Shown here: in pieces, positions 1 through 6,807 of the stretch | Position numbering within the stretch: the stretch's first letter is position 1 | Layout: every line of letters starts with the position of its first letter | Virus record (IMG/VR): IMGVR_UViG_3300027980_000070 | Coordinates: 1-36,699 of that record | Strand: one strand, 5' to 3' | From: a virus | Length of the DNA stretch: 36,699 nt | Translations under genes and position numbers: made by a program | The notes under the pieces: generated by a model | Told to the model about the DNA's origin: nothing | Seen by the model: the letters and a program-made list of their open reading frames with translations, nothing else | Databases searched by the model: none

Positions 1-97
1 GGAACACACCGCCCCCGAACACGCCGCCCCAGAACTCGCCGCTGTGGAACACACCGCCCCAGAACTCGCCGCTGTGGAACACACCGCTGTGGAGCCG
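1..97. repeat. 30-bp tandem repeat encoding pentapeptide pairs
   Basis: Positions 26-55 and 56-85 are identical 30-base units. Degenerate copies flank them (1-25 and 86-97). Each unit encodes ten residues (two pentapeptides) in the minus-strand gene. Unit identity at DNA level implies recent duplication or slippage, so copy number may vary between isolates. Confidence 0.85.
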
Positions 98-256
98 AGC
101 ATGTTTGAAAATGTAGAAATCCTGACCTTCCAGGGTAACTTTATCTGATTTGATTGAATCAAGATCCTCACACCATCCCAGTTTATCATCACCGTTGATG
201 ACGCGATACAATGTTCTCCCGTACTTCTCGATTGTTTCATCTGTTAATTCATACAT
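1..256 (-). CDS. Pentapeptide-like repeat protein (partial, C-terminus beyond window)
   Basis: Read leftward from ATG at 256-254, with a strong Shine-Dalgarno AGGAGGA at 263-269. About 85 residues are visible. The N-terminal ~57 residues (starting MYELTDETIEKYGRTLYRVI) form a non-repetitive head. From residue ~58 the protein becomes a five-residue repeat with Phe at the centre: RLHSG, VFHSG, EFWGG, VFHSG, EFWGG, VFGGG, VF. This periodicity is characteristic of pentapeptide-repeat right-handed beta-helices, although the Gly/Ser/His/Trp-rich consensus is not the classic A(D/N)LXX. Family function is varied; some members mimic DNA, some are surface or structural proteins. I infer no specific function. 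It is last of the visible leftward genes and follows the cytosine methyltransferase. The repeat continues off the window edge, so length is unknown. Confidence 0.7.
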   Translation of the reverse strand, partial: MYELTDETIEKYGRTLYRVINGDDKLGWCEDLDSIKSDKVTLEGQDFYIFKHARLHSGVFHSGEFWGGVFHSGEFWGGVFGGGVF

Positions 257-284
257 CGTTGATCCTCCTGTTATTGTTTCAATC

Positions 285-325
285 AACTTAAACAGCTAAA
301 CAAACTTTGTCAACACTTTTTTACA
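285..325 (-). promoter_or_regulatory. Promoter-like element, copy C (upstream of pentapeptide gene)
   Basis: On the minus strand 325-308 reads TGTAAAAAAGTGTTGACA, containing a consensus -35 (TTGACA, 313-308). A 17-base spacer (307-291) follows, then TAAGTT (290-285), a weak -10. The start point would fall near 278, leaving a short leader with AGGAGGA (269-263) before ATG at 256, a consistent geometry. The 18-base core recurs at 4342-4359 and 10783-10800. The stop codon of the +1-frame methyltransferase C-terminus (310-312) lies inside it. Confidence 0.6.
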
Positions 326-598
326 AGTTTATTCATAAGAACGATAAAGGCAAGTTCTGCTGTTGCTGGCACGACTCCATTTCCGAGCAATCGCAGTTCA
401 TCAGTTCGATTGTCACAGGTTGTGTACAGCTCGGCATTGTCCAGCCAATCGGTAGCCCCATCAGTGTTTCCACCCATCGGGGATTCAGTTTGCCCGACGA
501 CTCTTGGCGGTTCCCATCCGTGCTGTGGCTCGCCAGGGCGAGAGGGCCATAGTAATACACCGTCCTCGGCAGCTGGTCGATGCGTCCTGTCTCCCCCC
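310..598 (-). other. Out-of-frame C-terminus of the cytosine-5 methyltransferase (motif X)
   Basis: Downstream of the G7 tract the +1 frame reads WEPPRVVGQTESPMGGN, then a segment typical of the end of C5 methyltransferases, including LLGNGVVPATAELAF (motif X, bases ~367-390), and stops at 310-312. The catalytic N-terminal frame lacks this motif, so the two pieces look like halves of one gene separated by a single-base indel. The piece has no start codon or Shine-Dalgarno of its own, so it would not be made independently. Whether it is expressed depends on frameshifting or on tract-length variation. Confidence 0.7.
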
Positions 599-1303
599 CT
601 TCCGTCCCTCATCGTAGACATCCCTGGCGTGTCCTTCCAATCCCTCGCTGATGCGGTAGGCCAGTTTGCCGCTTCCCGTAGACTTTTCGGGCCGTTCGTC
701 TTGTTGCTGTTCTTGTCCGGTGCATCTGGGCAACAGTCCGGCGTCGGGTAATTTAGCGAGGATGAACACCCGTTTTCGGCGGTGGGGAGCACCAACTTCT
801 TCCGCGCTGAATATTCCTGCCGTTGCTGTGTAACCCACTCTTTCCAGCTCTCGGAGGACATGGAGCAGAACGGCTGTTCCCGCTTCGTCTGACCAGTCAT
901 CTGACTTGAGCTTGGCGCTGATGATCCCTTCGACGTTTTCAAGAAAGACAAAGGTCGGTTGCATGTCGATGATTGACTGTTTAATGTAAGGGAACAAGTG
1001 TCGCGGGTCATCATCGGCGTTACGGTTCCCTGCTGCGCTGAATGGTTGACACGGGAAACCCGCAACGAGGATGTCAACAAGTCCGTGAAACTGCTTGCTT
1101 GGGAAGGTTTTAAGATCCGGCCAGACAGGTGCCGGGTCCATGAGTCCCGCTTCCATTTTAGCGACCAAGTTCGCTGCTGCAAAACCTTCGATCTCACTAA
1201 CAGCAATGACGCGCAGATTCGGGATTGCTCGTCTAAGTCCGAGACAAATGCCTCCGTAACCCGCGCAAAATTCGACAACTCTAAATTTTTCGGCAATATC
1301 CAT
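485..1303 (-). CDS. Cytosine-5 DNA methyltransferase, N-terminal/catalytic part (frame ends early)
   Basis: C5-cytosine methyltransferase that would transfer a methyl group from S-adenosylmethionine to cytosine. Visible motifs: motif I (FCAGYGGICLGL, SAM binding), motif IV (GFPCQPFS, catalytic Cys85), motif VI (FLENVEGI) and motif VIII (GAPHRRKRVFIL). I start at ATG 1303 (MDIAEKFRV), which has GGAGGT ten bases upstream; a longer TTG start at 1324 would itself sit on that Shine-Dalgarno. The start follows the primase stop directly. As read, the frame stops at 485 with an atypical tail and no motif X. Motif X occurs in the +1 frame downstream. Removing one G from the G7 run (593-599) would give a continuous enzyme of about 330 residues. 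This could be a disrupted gene, a phase-variable or recoded gene, or a sequencing error. Likely role: self-methylation against host restriction. Confidence 0.85.
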   Translation of the reverse strand: MDIAEKFRVVEFCAGYGGICLGLRRAIPNLRVIAVSEIEGFAAANLVAKMEAGLMDPAPVWPDLKTFPSKQFHGLVDILVAGFPCQPFSAAGNRNADDDPRHLFPYIKQSIIDMQPTFVFLENVEGIISAKLKSDDWSDEAGTAVLLHVLRELERVGYTATAGIFSAEEVGAPHRRKRVFILAKLPDAGLLPRCTGQEQQQDERPEKSTGSGKLAYRISEGLEGHARDVYDEGRKGGRQDASTSCRGRCITMALSPWRATARMGTAKSRRAN

Positions 1304-1304
1304 G

Positions 1305-3854
1305 TCACGCCTTACCTCCTTCAATCACAGTCATCGATGTACCCGATCTCACCAGTGACATCTGACGTTCGTATTCTTTATACAATTCTACCCGCCCCAT
1401 CTTCACATACATACTGTGGTTCCGTAGAATATACATCCTCACATCGGTTCGACCCTTTGTCGCTTTCACTTGTAAACCTAATCCGTTTTGCTTCATCACT
1501 TTACCGATCACATTCGCACCGGGTAGCGTTTTAAGAGTGATGCCGATATTTGTCAACGGTGCTGTTTTGAGTGATGCGTGAATGTCAGATACCGTTACCA
1601 AGTCAGATTTGAGCAACCCCATTTCTTGCAGTATGAACTCCTCGATCATCATCAGCAGTGAATCTTTAGAGCTCTCCTGAATCTCTTTGACAAACTCAGT
1701 CAGATGAGGGACACGACCCGGATCAAAGTCACTGAGATCCACAGCGGTCATCAGATAATGGACGCACGCTTTCCATCCCTCACAATCACGAATCCAGTTC
1801 CACCGGTCATCCCAGTACGCTTGCCACTCTTTGGTCACTTGACCCGTGACAGCATCTCTGATCGTCACTGTGGTCCACACAGCATAGTAACGTCGCGCAT
1901 CGTTACTCAGGTTCAAAGGCATAGCGCTGTTCGATGTCATGGTGACGTTGACCACGTTACGAACCAAGACGGGTTTAAGTCCTTTCAGGTTCACGCGCAG
2001 AAGATGAGGGGGAGCTGTTGCTAGGGGTTTGAGTTTATTCGTGACAGCTTTTGCCTCGCTGCGATCACCTAACTCAGTTTCGTTAATATGGAGATACTTT
2101 GTTGACAGTAAATACTCTTGAAAGGACTCAAGCAGATTGTCACCGTTAATTGTGGTGGTATCACGCCCCATCGCCCGTGTGAGAGGATAAAGCAGAAAGT
2201 CCTTACCGTTACCCTCTCCGCCCCCGAGTAACAGAATGTGGTTGATCTTCTGCTCAGGATGACGCAACGTGAACGCCATCCATTTGAGGATGTGGTCTTT
2301 ATGTTCCTGCCATCCGAGTACGTCAAAGTGGTCAAGCCATCGTTGCACACAGCCTGGAACACCCTGCTCAATGTCACCAGCCCAACCATTGACATATTTG
2401 ACACCCATCTCTGTATAGATTCGTGGCATCCCTGGTGCATAGTCGAGCCGGTCAACCTTCTCAACACGACCACTAACCAGCGCCTCTGATCGAGCGTCCT
2501 GATCGAGATGAGCAAATGTACTTTGAAACCCTTCAGCACTGAGCCACATACGTTTTGTAATGTTGTAAAACTGATTCTGTTCAGACACATAAATATGATC
2601 GTCATAAAAGTTGCAATCCTTATCAACTTTCGGGTACCACACCTTGCGCTGCTGCTCGATGATTGATTGTAGGTCTTGCTTGCTCCAATCCATGTGATCG
2701 CGCACCTGCTGCCACCAGTTGAGACGTGTCCCATGGTCAAGGCTGTCAACAGCTTTCAACACGTTGTACGCTGCCAGTGTTGCATTGGGATCCAGCGGTG
2801 GGATGCGCCGTAGCACGTCGACCACTTCCTGATAGTTGACCATCTGCTCTGTTGCTGGTTCAGCGACACCCATGAAGTCCAGACTAACCGCTGGCACAGG
2901 TTTAGGGTCAACCGTACCACCGAAGCTGCGGATCACTTGCCACTTTGTCAGATCAGTCTTGAAACCGGGATGCGATGACTCGATGAACCGTAACAGATCT
3001 GCACCGGTTCGATGTTCGCACGCTCCGTGGTGACACTTAAACCCTATTGATCCGTCATTGTTCGTGAACACAGCCGCACCATCATCAACCGCGTTAGTGT
3101 GTTCTTCCACCCAAGGACATTGAATGTCATATCGTCCTGCTGATCGAACCTCTTTGACGATGATTTCAGGGACGGACAACAACGGATGATCTGAGACTTC
3201 GGAAGCTCCGTCAACTCGACCCTCCCTGCGTTCAGCGTGCAAATCAACACGGAATGGTCCAGCAAGTGATTCGATAGAAGTTGTGACGTTAGGGTTCCAG
3301 TCCAACATGATACACTTGGTAGGCGTCCCGTTGACAAGTTTACTCGCTTTCGAGTTAACCCCTTCAGGAAGTCTGACATATCGTGTTACCCCTTTCATAC
3401 CTGGATCTTTACCCGCTGGTGCAAGTCCCTGTGCAACGAGTCCATCGAGTAAGTTCTCAACCATGTGACGATTGGTGCAAGGCACATCAAGCACCCACCC
3501 CCATTGCTCGGAGCCGGGTGATGTCTGCAACTTATATGTCGGTTGAGGTAATCGTTCAACAGCGTTGATATCTAGTTTCTCCCGCACATCATCAGCGACG
3601 ATCACATGAGTGCAACGGAACAACGCCTTACGACGACGCGCTTTATTCTGCTCATCACCATAGAACGTGCTGATAGTGAAATATTGATTGGTGTTCGGCT
3701 GAATGTAGTACCGACTGAAGTAGTCACCAGACCAACACTTCATCCGGTTCTCAGCGGTAATGTTCGACGGATCATCAGGGAACGCTGTGACGTGCGCCCA
3801 TATATAATCGTCACCGAATAACGTTTTTAGGAATGTCTCGTTATCTATTTGCAT
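1305..3854 (-). CDS. Phage primase-helicase (RepB-like primase, zinc motif, SF3/D5-like ATPase)
   Basis: 849 residues. The N-terminal ~200 residues read like a RepB/archaeo-eukaryotic-type primase domain. A zinc-type cluster follows at residues ~247-281 (CPWVEEHT, then FKCHHGACEH: C274, H275, H276, C279, H281). The C-terminal half is a P-loop helicase of the D5/SF3 (DUF5906-like) class: Walker A GGGEGNGKD at ~544-552, then a conserved block with INETELGDRSEAK and TMTSNSAMPL. Family knowledge: such fusions make primers and unwind DNA at the phage fork. It begins at ATG 3854 and overlaps the preceding small gene by 14 bases, showing translational coupling. Its polymerase and nuclease partners are encoded divergently on the plus strand. 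Domain order is clear; assignment of the primase fold is inference. Confidence 0.85.
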   Translation of the reverse strand: MQIDNETFLKTLFGDDYIWAHVTAFPDDPSNITAENRMKCWSGDYFSRYYIQPNTNQYFTISTFYGDEQNKARRRKALFRCTHVIVADDVREKLDINAVERLPQPTYKLQTSPGSEQWGWVLDVPCTNRHMVENLLDGLVAQGLAPAGKDPGMKGVTRYVRLPEGVNSKASKLVNGTPTKCIMLDWNPNVTTSIESLAGPFRVDLHAERREGRVDGASEVSDHPLLSVPEIIVKEVRSAGRYDIQCPWVEEHTNAVDDGAAVFTNNDGSIGFKCHHGACEHRTGADLLRFIESSHPGFKTDLTKWQVIRSFGGTVDPKPVPAVSLDFMGVAEPATEQMVNYQEVVDVLRRIPPLDPNATLAAYNVLKAVDSLDHGTRLNWWQQVRDHMDWSKQDLQSIIEQQRKVWYPKVDKDCNFYDDHIYVSEQNQFYNITKRMWLSAEGFQSTFAHLDQDARSEALVSGRVEKVDRLDYAPGMPRIYTEMGVKYVNGWAGDIEQGVPGCVQRWLDHFDVLGWQEHKDHILKWMAFTLRHPEQKINHILLLGGGEGNGKDFLLYPLTRAMGRDTTTINGDNLLESFQEYLLSTKYLHINETELGDRSEAKAVTNKLKPLATAPPHLLRVNLKGLKPVLVRNVVNVTMTSNSAMPLNLSNDARRYYAVWTTVTIRDAVTGQVTKEWQAYWDDRWNWIRDCEGWKACVHYLMTAVDLSDFDPGRVPHLTEFVKEIQESSKDSLLMMIEEFILQEMGLLKSDLVTVSDIHASLKTAPLTNIGITLKTLPGANVIGKVMKQNGLGLQVKATKGRTDVRMYILRNHSMYVKMGRVELYKEYERQMSLVRSGTSMTVIEGGKA

Positions 3855-4146
3855 TTAAGAACTCGTAAACGGTGATGGCGAATTTTTTAGGATCAATGAT
3901 GCTATTTTTAGACCACCATGTGCACTTCCATTTTTCAGTGGTGTCACTCTCAAACTCGTCAATAAAATCACACCACCATTCTTGCTCTTGTGACCATTTC
4001 CACAGTTTGAAGAAACCTTTGTGTGAAAAGAAGTTTACAGATGGAAATTTGTAACATTTAAAATCGCTAACATATTTCCACGATCTTTTTGTTTCACCAC
4101 CGTCTACAACTTTTGTCAGATATTCATTTATTTCCCTTATGTCCAC
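3841..4146 (-). CDS. Hypothetical protein, Trp/Lys-rich
   Basis: About 101 residues, with no family I recognise. I choose GTG at 4146 (VDIREINEYL) because GGAGG precedes it by six bases; a TTG at 4152 lies directly against that Shine-Dalgarno. The protein is rich in Trp, Phe and Lys (SWKYVSDFKCYKF, FFKLWKWSQEQEWWCDF, KWKCTWW), without signal peptide or membrane segment. It overlaps the primase start by 14 bases and follows a 41-codon ORF whose stop lies two bases upstream, so the three are probably cotranscribed and translationally coupled. Its position suggests an accessory replication or early host-takeover protein, but nothing in the sequence proves this. Confidence 0.7.
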   Translation of the reverse strand: MDIREINEYLTKVVDGGETKRSWKYVSDFKCYKFPSVNFFSHKGFFKLWKWSQEQEWWCDFIDEFESDTTEKWKCTWWSKNSIIDPKKFAITVYEFLNANR

Positions 4147-4148
4147 GA

Positions 4149-4274
4149 TCAACCTCCGTAAATTTTACTAAGTGCTTGAAACATCTCAATATCAACCATC
4201 ATCGTTCCGAAAAACAGCAACTCATAATCATGTTTATGTTTAGCGTTTATAAATGCCAGAATCACAGTAAACAT
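4149..4274 (-). CDS. Small hypothetical protein, 41 residues
   Basis: ATG at 4274-4272 is preceded by AAGGAGG with good spacing, and the frame runs 41 codons to TGA at 4151-4149 (MFTVILAFINAKHKHDYELL…QALSKIYGG). The first ten residues are hydrophobic but there is no convincing signal sequence. Its 3' end supplies the GGAGG used by the next gene (GTG at 4146), so translation of the two is linked. It is the first gene of the leftward operon. No homologue is recognised; support rests on Shine-Dalgarno, start and gene packing. Confidence 0.55.
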   Translation of the reverse strand: MFTVILAFINAKHKHDYELLFFGTMMVDIEMFQALSKIYGG

Positions 4275-4427
4275 ACCAGCCTCCTTATTTAAAGTCTGGA
4301 AACAGTGACACAGTTACTCTGAAACGTCAAGCAACTTATTTTGTAAAAAAGTGTTGACAGGGTTGATGAGCTGCGTTAGTGTTGCATCCACATCAACCAC
4401 AAATTCACATAAGAAAGGAGAAACACA
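4275..4427. promoter_or_regulatory. Divergent control region between leftward and rightward operons
   Basis: Non-coding 153 bases between the 41-codon gene (minus) and the RHH-like gene (plus). Plus strand: the conserved 18-base element TGTAAAAAAGTGTTGACA at 4342-4359, with TTGACA at 4354-4359, a 17-base spacer and TAGTGT at 4377-4382. An inverted repeat GGTTGATG (4361-4368) / CATCAACC (4391-4398) is centred on that -10. Shine-Dalgarno AAGGAG lies before GTG 4428. Minus strand: TTGACG at 4330-4325 is a possible -35 for the leftward operon, but its spaced -10 (CACTGT) is poor. I see no clear replication-origin iterons. Confidence 0.55.
4361..4398. promoter_or_regulatory. Candidate operator: 8-bp inverted repeat centred on a -10 box
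   Basis: Arms GGTTGATG (4361-4368) and CATCAACC (4391-4398) are perfect inverted repeats 22 bases apart. The centre falls at the predicted -10 (4377-4382) of the rightward promoter. The arrangement suits repressor binding, or a hairpin. The next gene encodes a ribbon-helix-helix-like protein, a plausible autoregulator. Evidence is pattern only. Confidence 0.35.
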
Positions 4428-4625
4428 GTGTCAGAGCAACGCACGTACAACGTAAAAGTAGACGCTGACGACTTGGACAAGTTCGTCAAGAAAGCAAAGG
4501 AGATTGGACGCAAGAACACCGACCTCACCCGAGAGTTTATCAAAGCGTTCAATGAAGACCGGATGACAATCACACCGAGCGAAACACAGCTCAAACAATC
4601 AGAACTCTACAAAAAGGAGAATTAA
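4428..4625 (+). CDS. Ribbon-helix-helix-like small protein, candidate transcription regulator
   Basis: 65 residues from GTG 4428, with AAGGAG seven bases upstream. The layout fits a ribbon-helix-helix (Arc/MetJ-type) fold: a short beta strand (RTYNVKVDA), a first helix (DDLDKFVKKAKEIG) and a second helix (NTDLTREFIKAFNEDR), followed by a polar tail. Family knowledge: such proteins dimerise and bind operators through the paired strands. It is the first gene of the rightward operon, directly downstream of an inverted repeat that overlaps a promoter, so autoregulation of the divergent region is a reasonable inference. It is too short for a firm assignment; it could be another helical phage protein. 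Confidence 0.6.
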   Translation: MSEQRTYNVKVDADDLDKFVKKAKEIGRKNTDLTREFIKAFNEDRMTITPSETQLKQSELYKKEN

Positions 4626-4626
4626 A

Positions 4627-4920
4627 ATGTTGATGGAAGACGCACCTTGTCCAGTATCCCCGCGTCAAACGGGTAAACTTGAATCAATGCTGCAAGAAAT
4701 GAGCAATAGTGTTTATGAAATTGAACGTGCTGAATCAATACTGCAAGATCTCATCGTTCGCATTGATGGTCCGGCACATCAACCAGAAATTAAGACTTCT
4801 TGCGAAAAAGTGAATGAACCAACAACCCTGGTACACGATACTGACAGATTGTTGAATCGCATCTGTTCGTTGAATAACAAGCTGCATTCCGTTGCGAATA
4901 CTTTACACGATCTCATCTAA
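4627..4920 (+). CDS. Hypothetical helical protein
   Basis: 97 residues from ATG 4627, with AAAGGAG upstream and one base after the preceding stop. Two stretches with coiled-coil character are visible (residues ~17-45, GKLESMLQEMSNSVYEIERAESIL; ~70-96, HDTDRLLNRICSLNNKLHSV), joined by a polar linker. There is no signal peptide or membrane segment. A short protein with this two-helix form is common in phage early operons, but I do not recognise the family. It is probably cotranscribed with the RHH-like gene upstream and the Ala/Pro-rich gene downstream. Confidence 0.7.
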   Translation: MLMEDAPCPVSPRQTGKLESMLQEMSNSVYEIERAESILQDLIVRIDGPAHQPEIKTSCEKVNEPTTLVHDTDRLLNRICSLNNKLHSVANTLHDLI

Positions 4921-4935
4921 AAGGAGAACTAAACC

Positions 4936-5340
4936 ATGGTACAAGTCACACTGAATTTTGAAACCGAACAAGCCGCCGCCGAAGCACTGATGAAGTTATC
5001 TGCATCTGAGGTTGTAGCCGAAACCCATGCTACCCCTGCTCCTGCTCCGCCGGCCGCTGCCCCTGCCGCTGCTCCTGCTCCGCCGGCCGCTGCCCCTGCC
5101 GCTGCTCCTGCTCCGCCGGCCGCTACCCCTGCTCCGCCGGCCGCTGCCCCTGCCGCTGCCTCAACGGAGCCTGTCAGTAAAGAGCAAGTGCAACAAGAGA
5201 TGCAGAACGTAGCGACAGCGATGGGTGACCAAGGTGCAGCATGTTTCGCAATCATGAAAGAATACGATTGCACCGGTATCGCGCAACTCACCGCCGAGCA
5301 GCGTATTGAAGTGTTCGCAAAGGTCAAGGCGATGGCATGA
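4936..5340 (+). CDS. Ala/Pro-linker protein of the replication operon
   Basis: 134 residues from ATG 4936 (Shine-Dalgarno AAGGAG). It has an N-terminal ~30-residue segment (MVQVTLNFETEQAAAEALMKL), a ~45-residue Ala-Pro linker (~34-76) and a C-terminal ~55-residue segment (STEPVSKEQVQQEMQNVATA … EQRIEVFAKVKAM) that looks helical. The linker arises from a 33-base DNA repeat. A similar Ala-Pro linker occurs in the DUF2815 protein two genes on. Its stop overlaps the start of the DUF2800 nuclease as ATGA, so translation is coupled. The family is not recognised; the two-lobed layout suggests a tether between two partners. Confidence 0.75.
   Translation: MVQVTLNFETEQAAAEALMKLSASEVVAETHATPAPAPPAAAPAAAPAPPAAAPAAAPAPPAATPAPPAAAPAAASTEPVSKEQVQQEMQNVATAMGDQGAACFAIMKEYDCTGIAQLTAEQRIEVFAKVKAMA
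5038..5160 (+). repeat. 33-bp GC-rich tandem repeat encoding an Ala-Pro linker
   Basis: Units begin at 5038, 5071 and 5104 (GCTCCTGCTCCGCCGGCC…), followed by a degenerate partial copy to ~5160. Every unit keeps the reading frame (11 codons). The DNA-level identity suggests slippage or recombination between units, so the length probably varies among relatives. Confidence 0.85.
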
Positions 5341-6566
5341 GTCACGCACGACTAGGACCAAGTAACCACCGCTGGCCACATTGCCCAGGGTCAATCCGTG
5401 AGGAGTCAGCTTACCCCGATTCATCGGGTGACGCTGCAATCGACGGCACAGGTTCACATTTACTACTTGAGTTGTGCATCGCTGCTGGGAATAAAAGCGG
5501 TAAGTACGACGCATCAGAGTGGCTGGATCGCACCATTGGAGAAGGTCACGAGGATCGTCCACAAGGCTGGTGGGTCAAGCAGGATCGCATTGACCGTGTT
5601 CAGATGATGCTTGATTACATTCAGCGTCGTCGCAAAGAGATGTTTGTGTCGTACCCTGTTGCATCAGAAGTGCAAAGTAACCCTGGTTACTATTTCGGAA
5701 GAGATGATTGGTGGGGAACCGTCGATGTTGAGATGCGTACAAAAGAGATCCTTGAAGTCTCAGACTACAAAGATGGTCGAATGTATGTTGATGTCAAGGA
5801 CAACTCGCAACTGATTTCATACGCCGCTGGCCGTCTCGCACCGTTCATTCTTCAGGATGGTGGCGTTTGTGACCCGACAAAGACTGATATCAAAACAGTG
5901 CGGATGAGTATCGTGCAACCGAAGACAAACCCCGCTGTACGATACGTTGACATGACGCCGGTTGATCTGTGGAATAAAGCTGTTGAACTGTCAATCGCAG
6001 CAGCGATGACTGATGACCCTGATGCGATGATGATTGAAGGGAAACATTGTACATGGTGCAAACATGGCAGAGCTGGTAACTGTGAAGCGAAAGCCAGAAA
6101 AGTATCGGAAGGAGTTAAACGTATGAATTTAGATATGCCAGATGTACCAGCGTCAGAGATGACTGATCAACAACTTGCTGAGATCATGGACGCAGCACCG
6201 TTGATCACCAAAATGATTGAGCAAGTAAACGCTGAGACAAAGAGTCGCATTGAGTCTGGTGGCACAGTTCCAGGTTACATTATGGGCACAGGTCGCAGCT
6301 CTAAGAAGTGGGCAGACGATGAAGAGATCGTTGCTAAGAAGTTGACAGGTATGCGTCAGTTCAAAAAAGCAGACGCTTATCCGGCGAAACTGATTACCCC
6401 TGCTGCTGCGCTCAAGTTCCCCGGTCTGTCTGATCGTCAGAAAGCAAGCATCGAGAAGATGATTGAAGTTGTACCGGGTAAACCTTCAGTCGTCCGTTCA
6501 AATAAAACCGTCAACACTGTTGAAGATATGTTCGGTGCAAATGATACCGGTATGTCATTCATGTAA
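5337..6566 (+). CDS. RecB/Cas4-like PD-(D/E)XK nuclease, DUF2800 family
   Basis: 409 residues. Core motifs are typical of the RecB/Cas4 nuclease superfamily: an Asp in WWGTVDV, the (D/E)XK-like VSDYKDG, then NSQLISYA (QxxxY-type). Four cysteines, C16 (HCPGS), C238, C241 and C249 (CTWCKHGRAGNC), match the C…CxxC…C pattern that binds an iron-sulfur cluster in Cas4/AddB nucleases. The length and the N-terminal HARLGPSNHRWPHCPGS are characteristic of DUF2800. It is expected to resect or process DNA ends in phage recombination, together with the DUF2815 protein downstream. The start overlaps the previous stop (ATGA). The nuclease activity is inferred from the motifs. Confidence 0.85.
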   Translation: MSHARLGPSNHRWPHCPGSIREESAYPDSSGDAAIDGTGSHLLLELCIAAGNKSGKYDASEWLDRTIGEGHEDRPQGWWVKQDRIDRVQMMLDYIQRRRKEMFVSYPVASEVQSNPGYYFGRDDWWGTVDVEMRTKEILEVSDYKDGRMYVDVKDNSQLISYAAGRLAPFILQDGGVCDPTKTDIKTVRMSIVQPKTNPAVRYVDMTPVDLWNKAVELSIAAAMTDDPDAMMIEGKHCTWCKHGRAGNCEAKARKVSEGVKRMNLDMPDVPASEMTDQQLAEIMDAAPLITKMIEQVNAETKSRIESGGTVPGYIMGTGRSSKKWADDEEIVAKKLTGMRQFKKADAYPAKLITPAAALKFPGLSDRQKASIEKMIEVVPGKPSVVRSNKTVNTVEDMFGANDTGMSFM

Positions 6567-6575
6567 AGGAGCGTT

Positions 6576-6794
6576 ATGGTTTCGCTAAGAACTCAATTAG
6601 ATCGTTGTCGTGAACAACGTAAGCGGGATTTGCGACGGCTGCAACGTAAAGAGAAAACCAATCTACCGTATATGCGTATCGGTGATCGCGGTTGTCCGTA
6701 CCACGGTAAAGACACATTCAGTGGTCAGAACCGTAAGTTTGCGGATCGTGTTTATCCTACTGGCGGTGGTTATTTTCGCCTGATTCACATTTAA
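6576..6794 (+). CDS. Small basic hypothetical protein
   Basis: 72 residues from ATG 6576 (AAAGGAG upstream). The N-terminal half is strongly basic (SLRTQLDRCREQRKRDLRRL, QRKEK). The C-terminal half holds CPYHGKDTFSGQNRKFADRV and ends GGGYFRLIHI. It lies between the DUF2800 nuclease and the DUF2815 protein with tight spacing on both sides, so it is part of the same recombination/replication operon. Basic charge suggests nucleic-acid contact. No family recognised. Confidence 0.65.
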   Translation: MVSLRTQLDRCREQRKRDLRRLQRKEKTNLPYMRIGDRGCPYHGKDTFSGQNRKFADRVYPTGGGYFRLIHI

Positions 6795-6807
6795 AAGGAG
6801 TATCAAT

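Noticed and set aside
1-97. CRISPR-like direct repeats
   Set aside because: Units are contiguous, without spacers, and encode in-frame pentapeptides in a gene with a good Shine-Dalgarno.
310-1308. A separate 332-residue gene in the +1 frame over the cytosine methyltransferase
   Set aside because: Only its end (motif X) looks like protein; the rest is a Ser/Arg-rich shadow of the catalytic frame and has no Shine-Dalgarno.
4275-4427. Replication origin
   Set aside because: The stretch is AT-rich and divergent, but no iterons or other origin hallmarks are visible beyond promoter and operator patterns.
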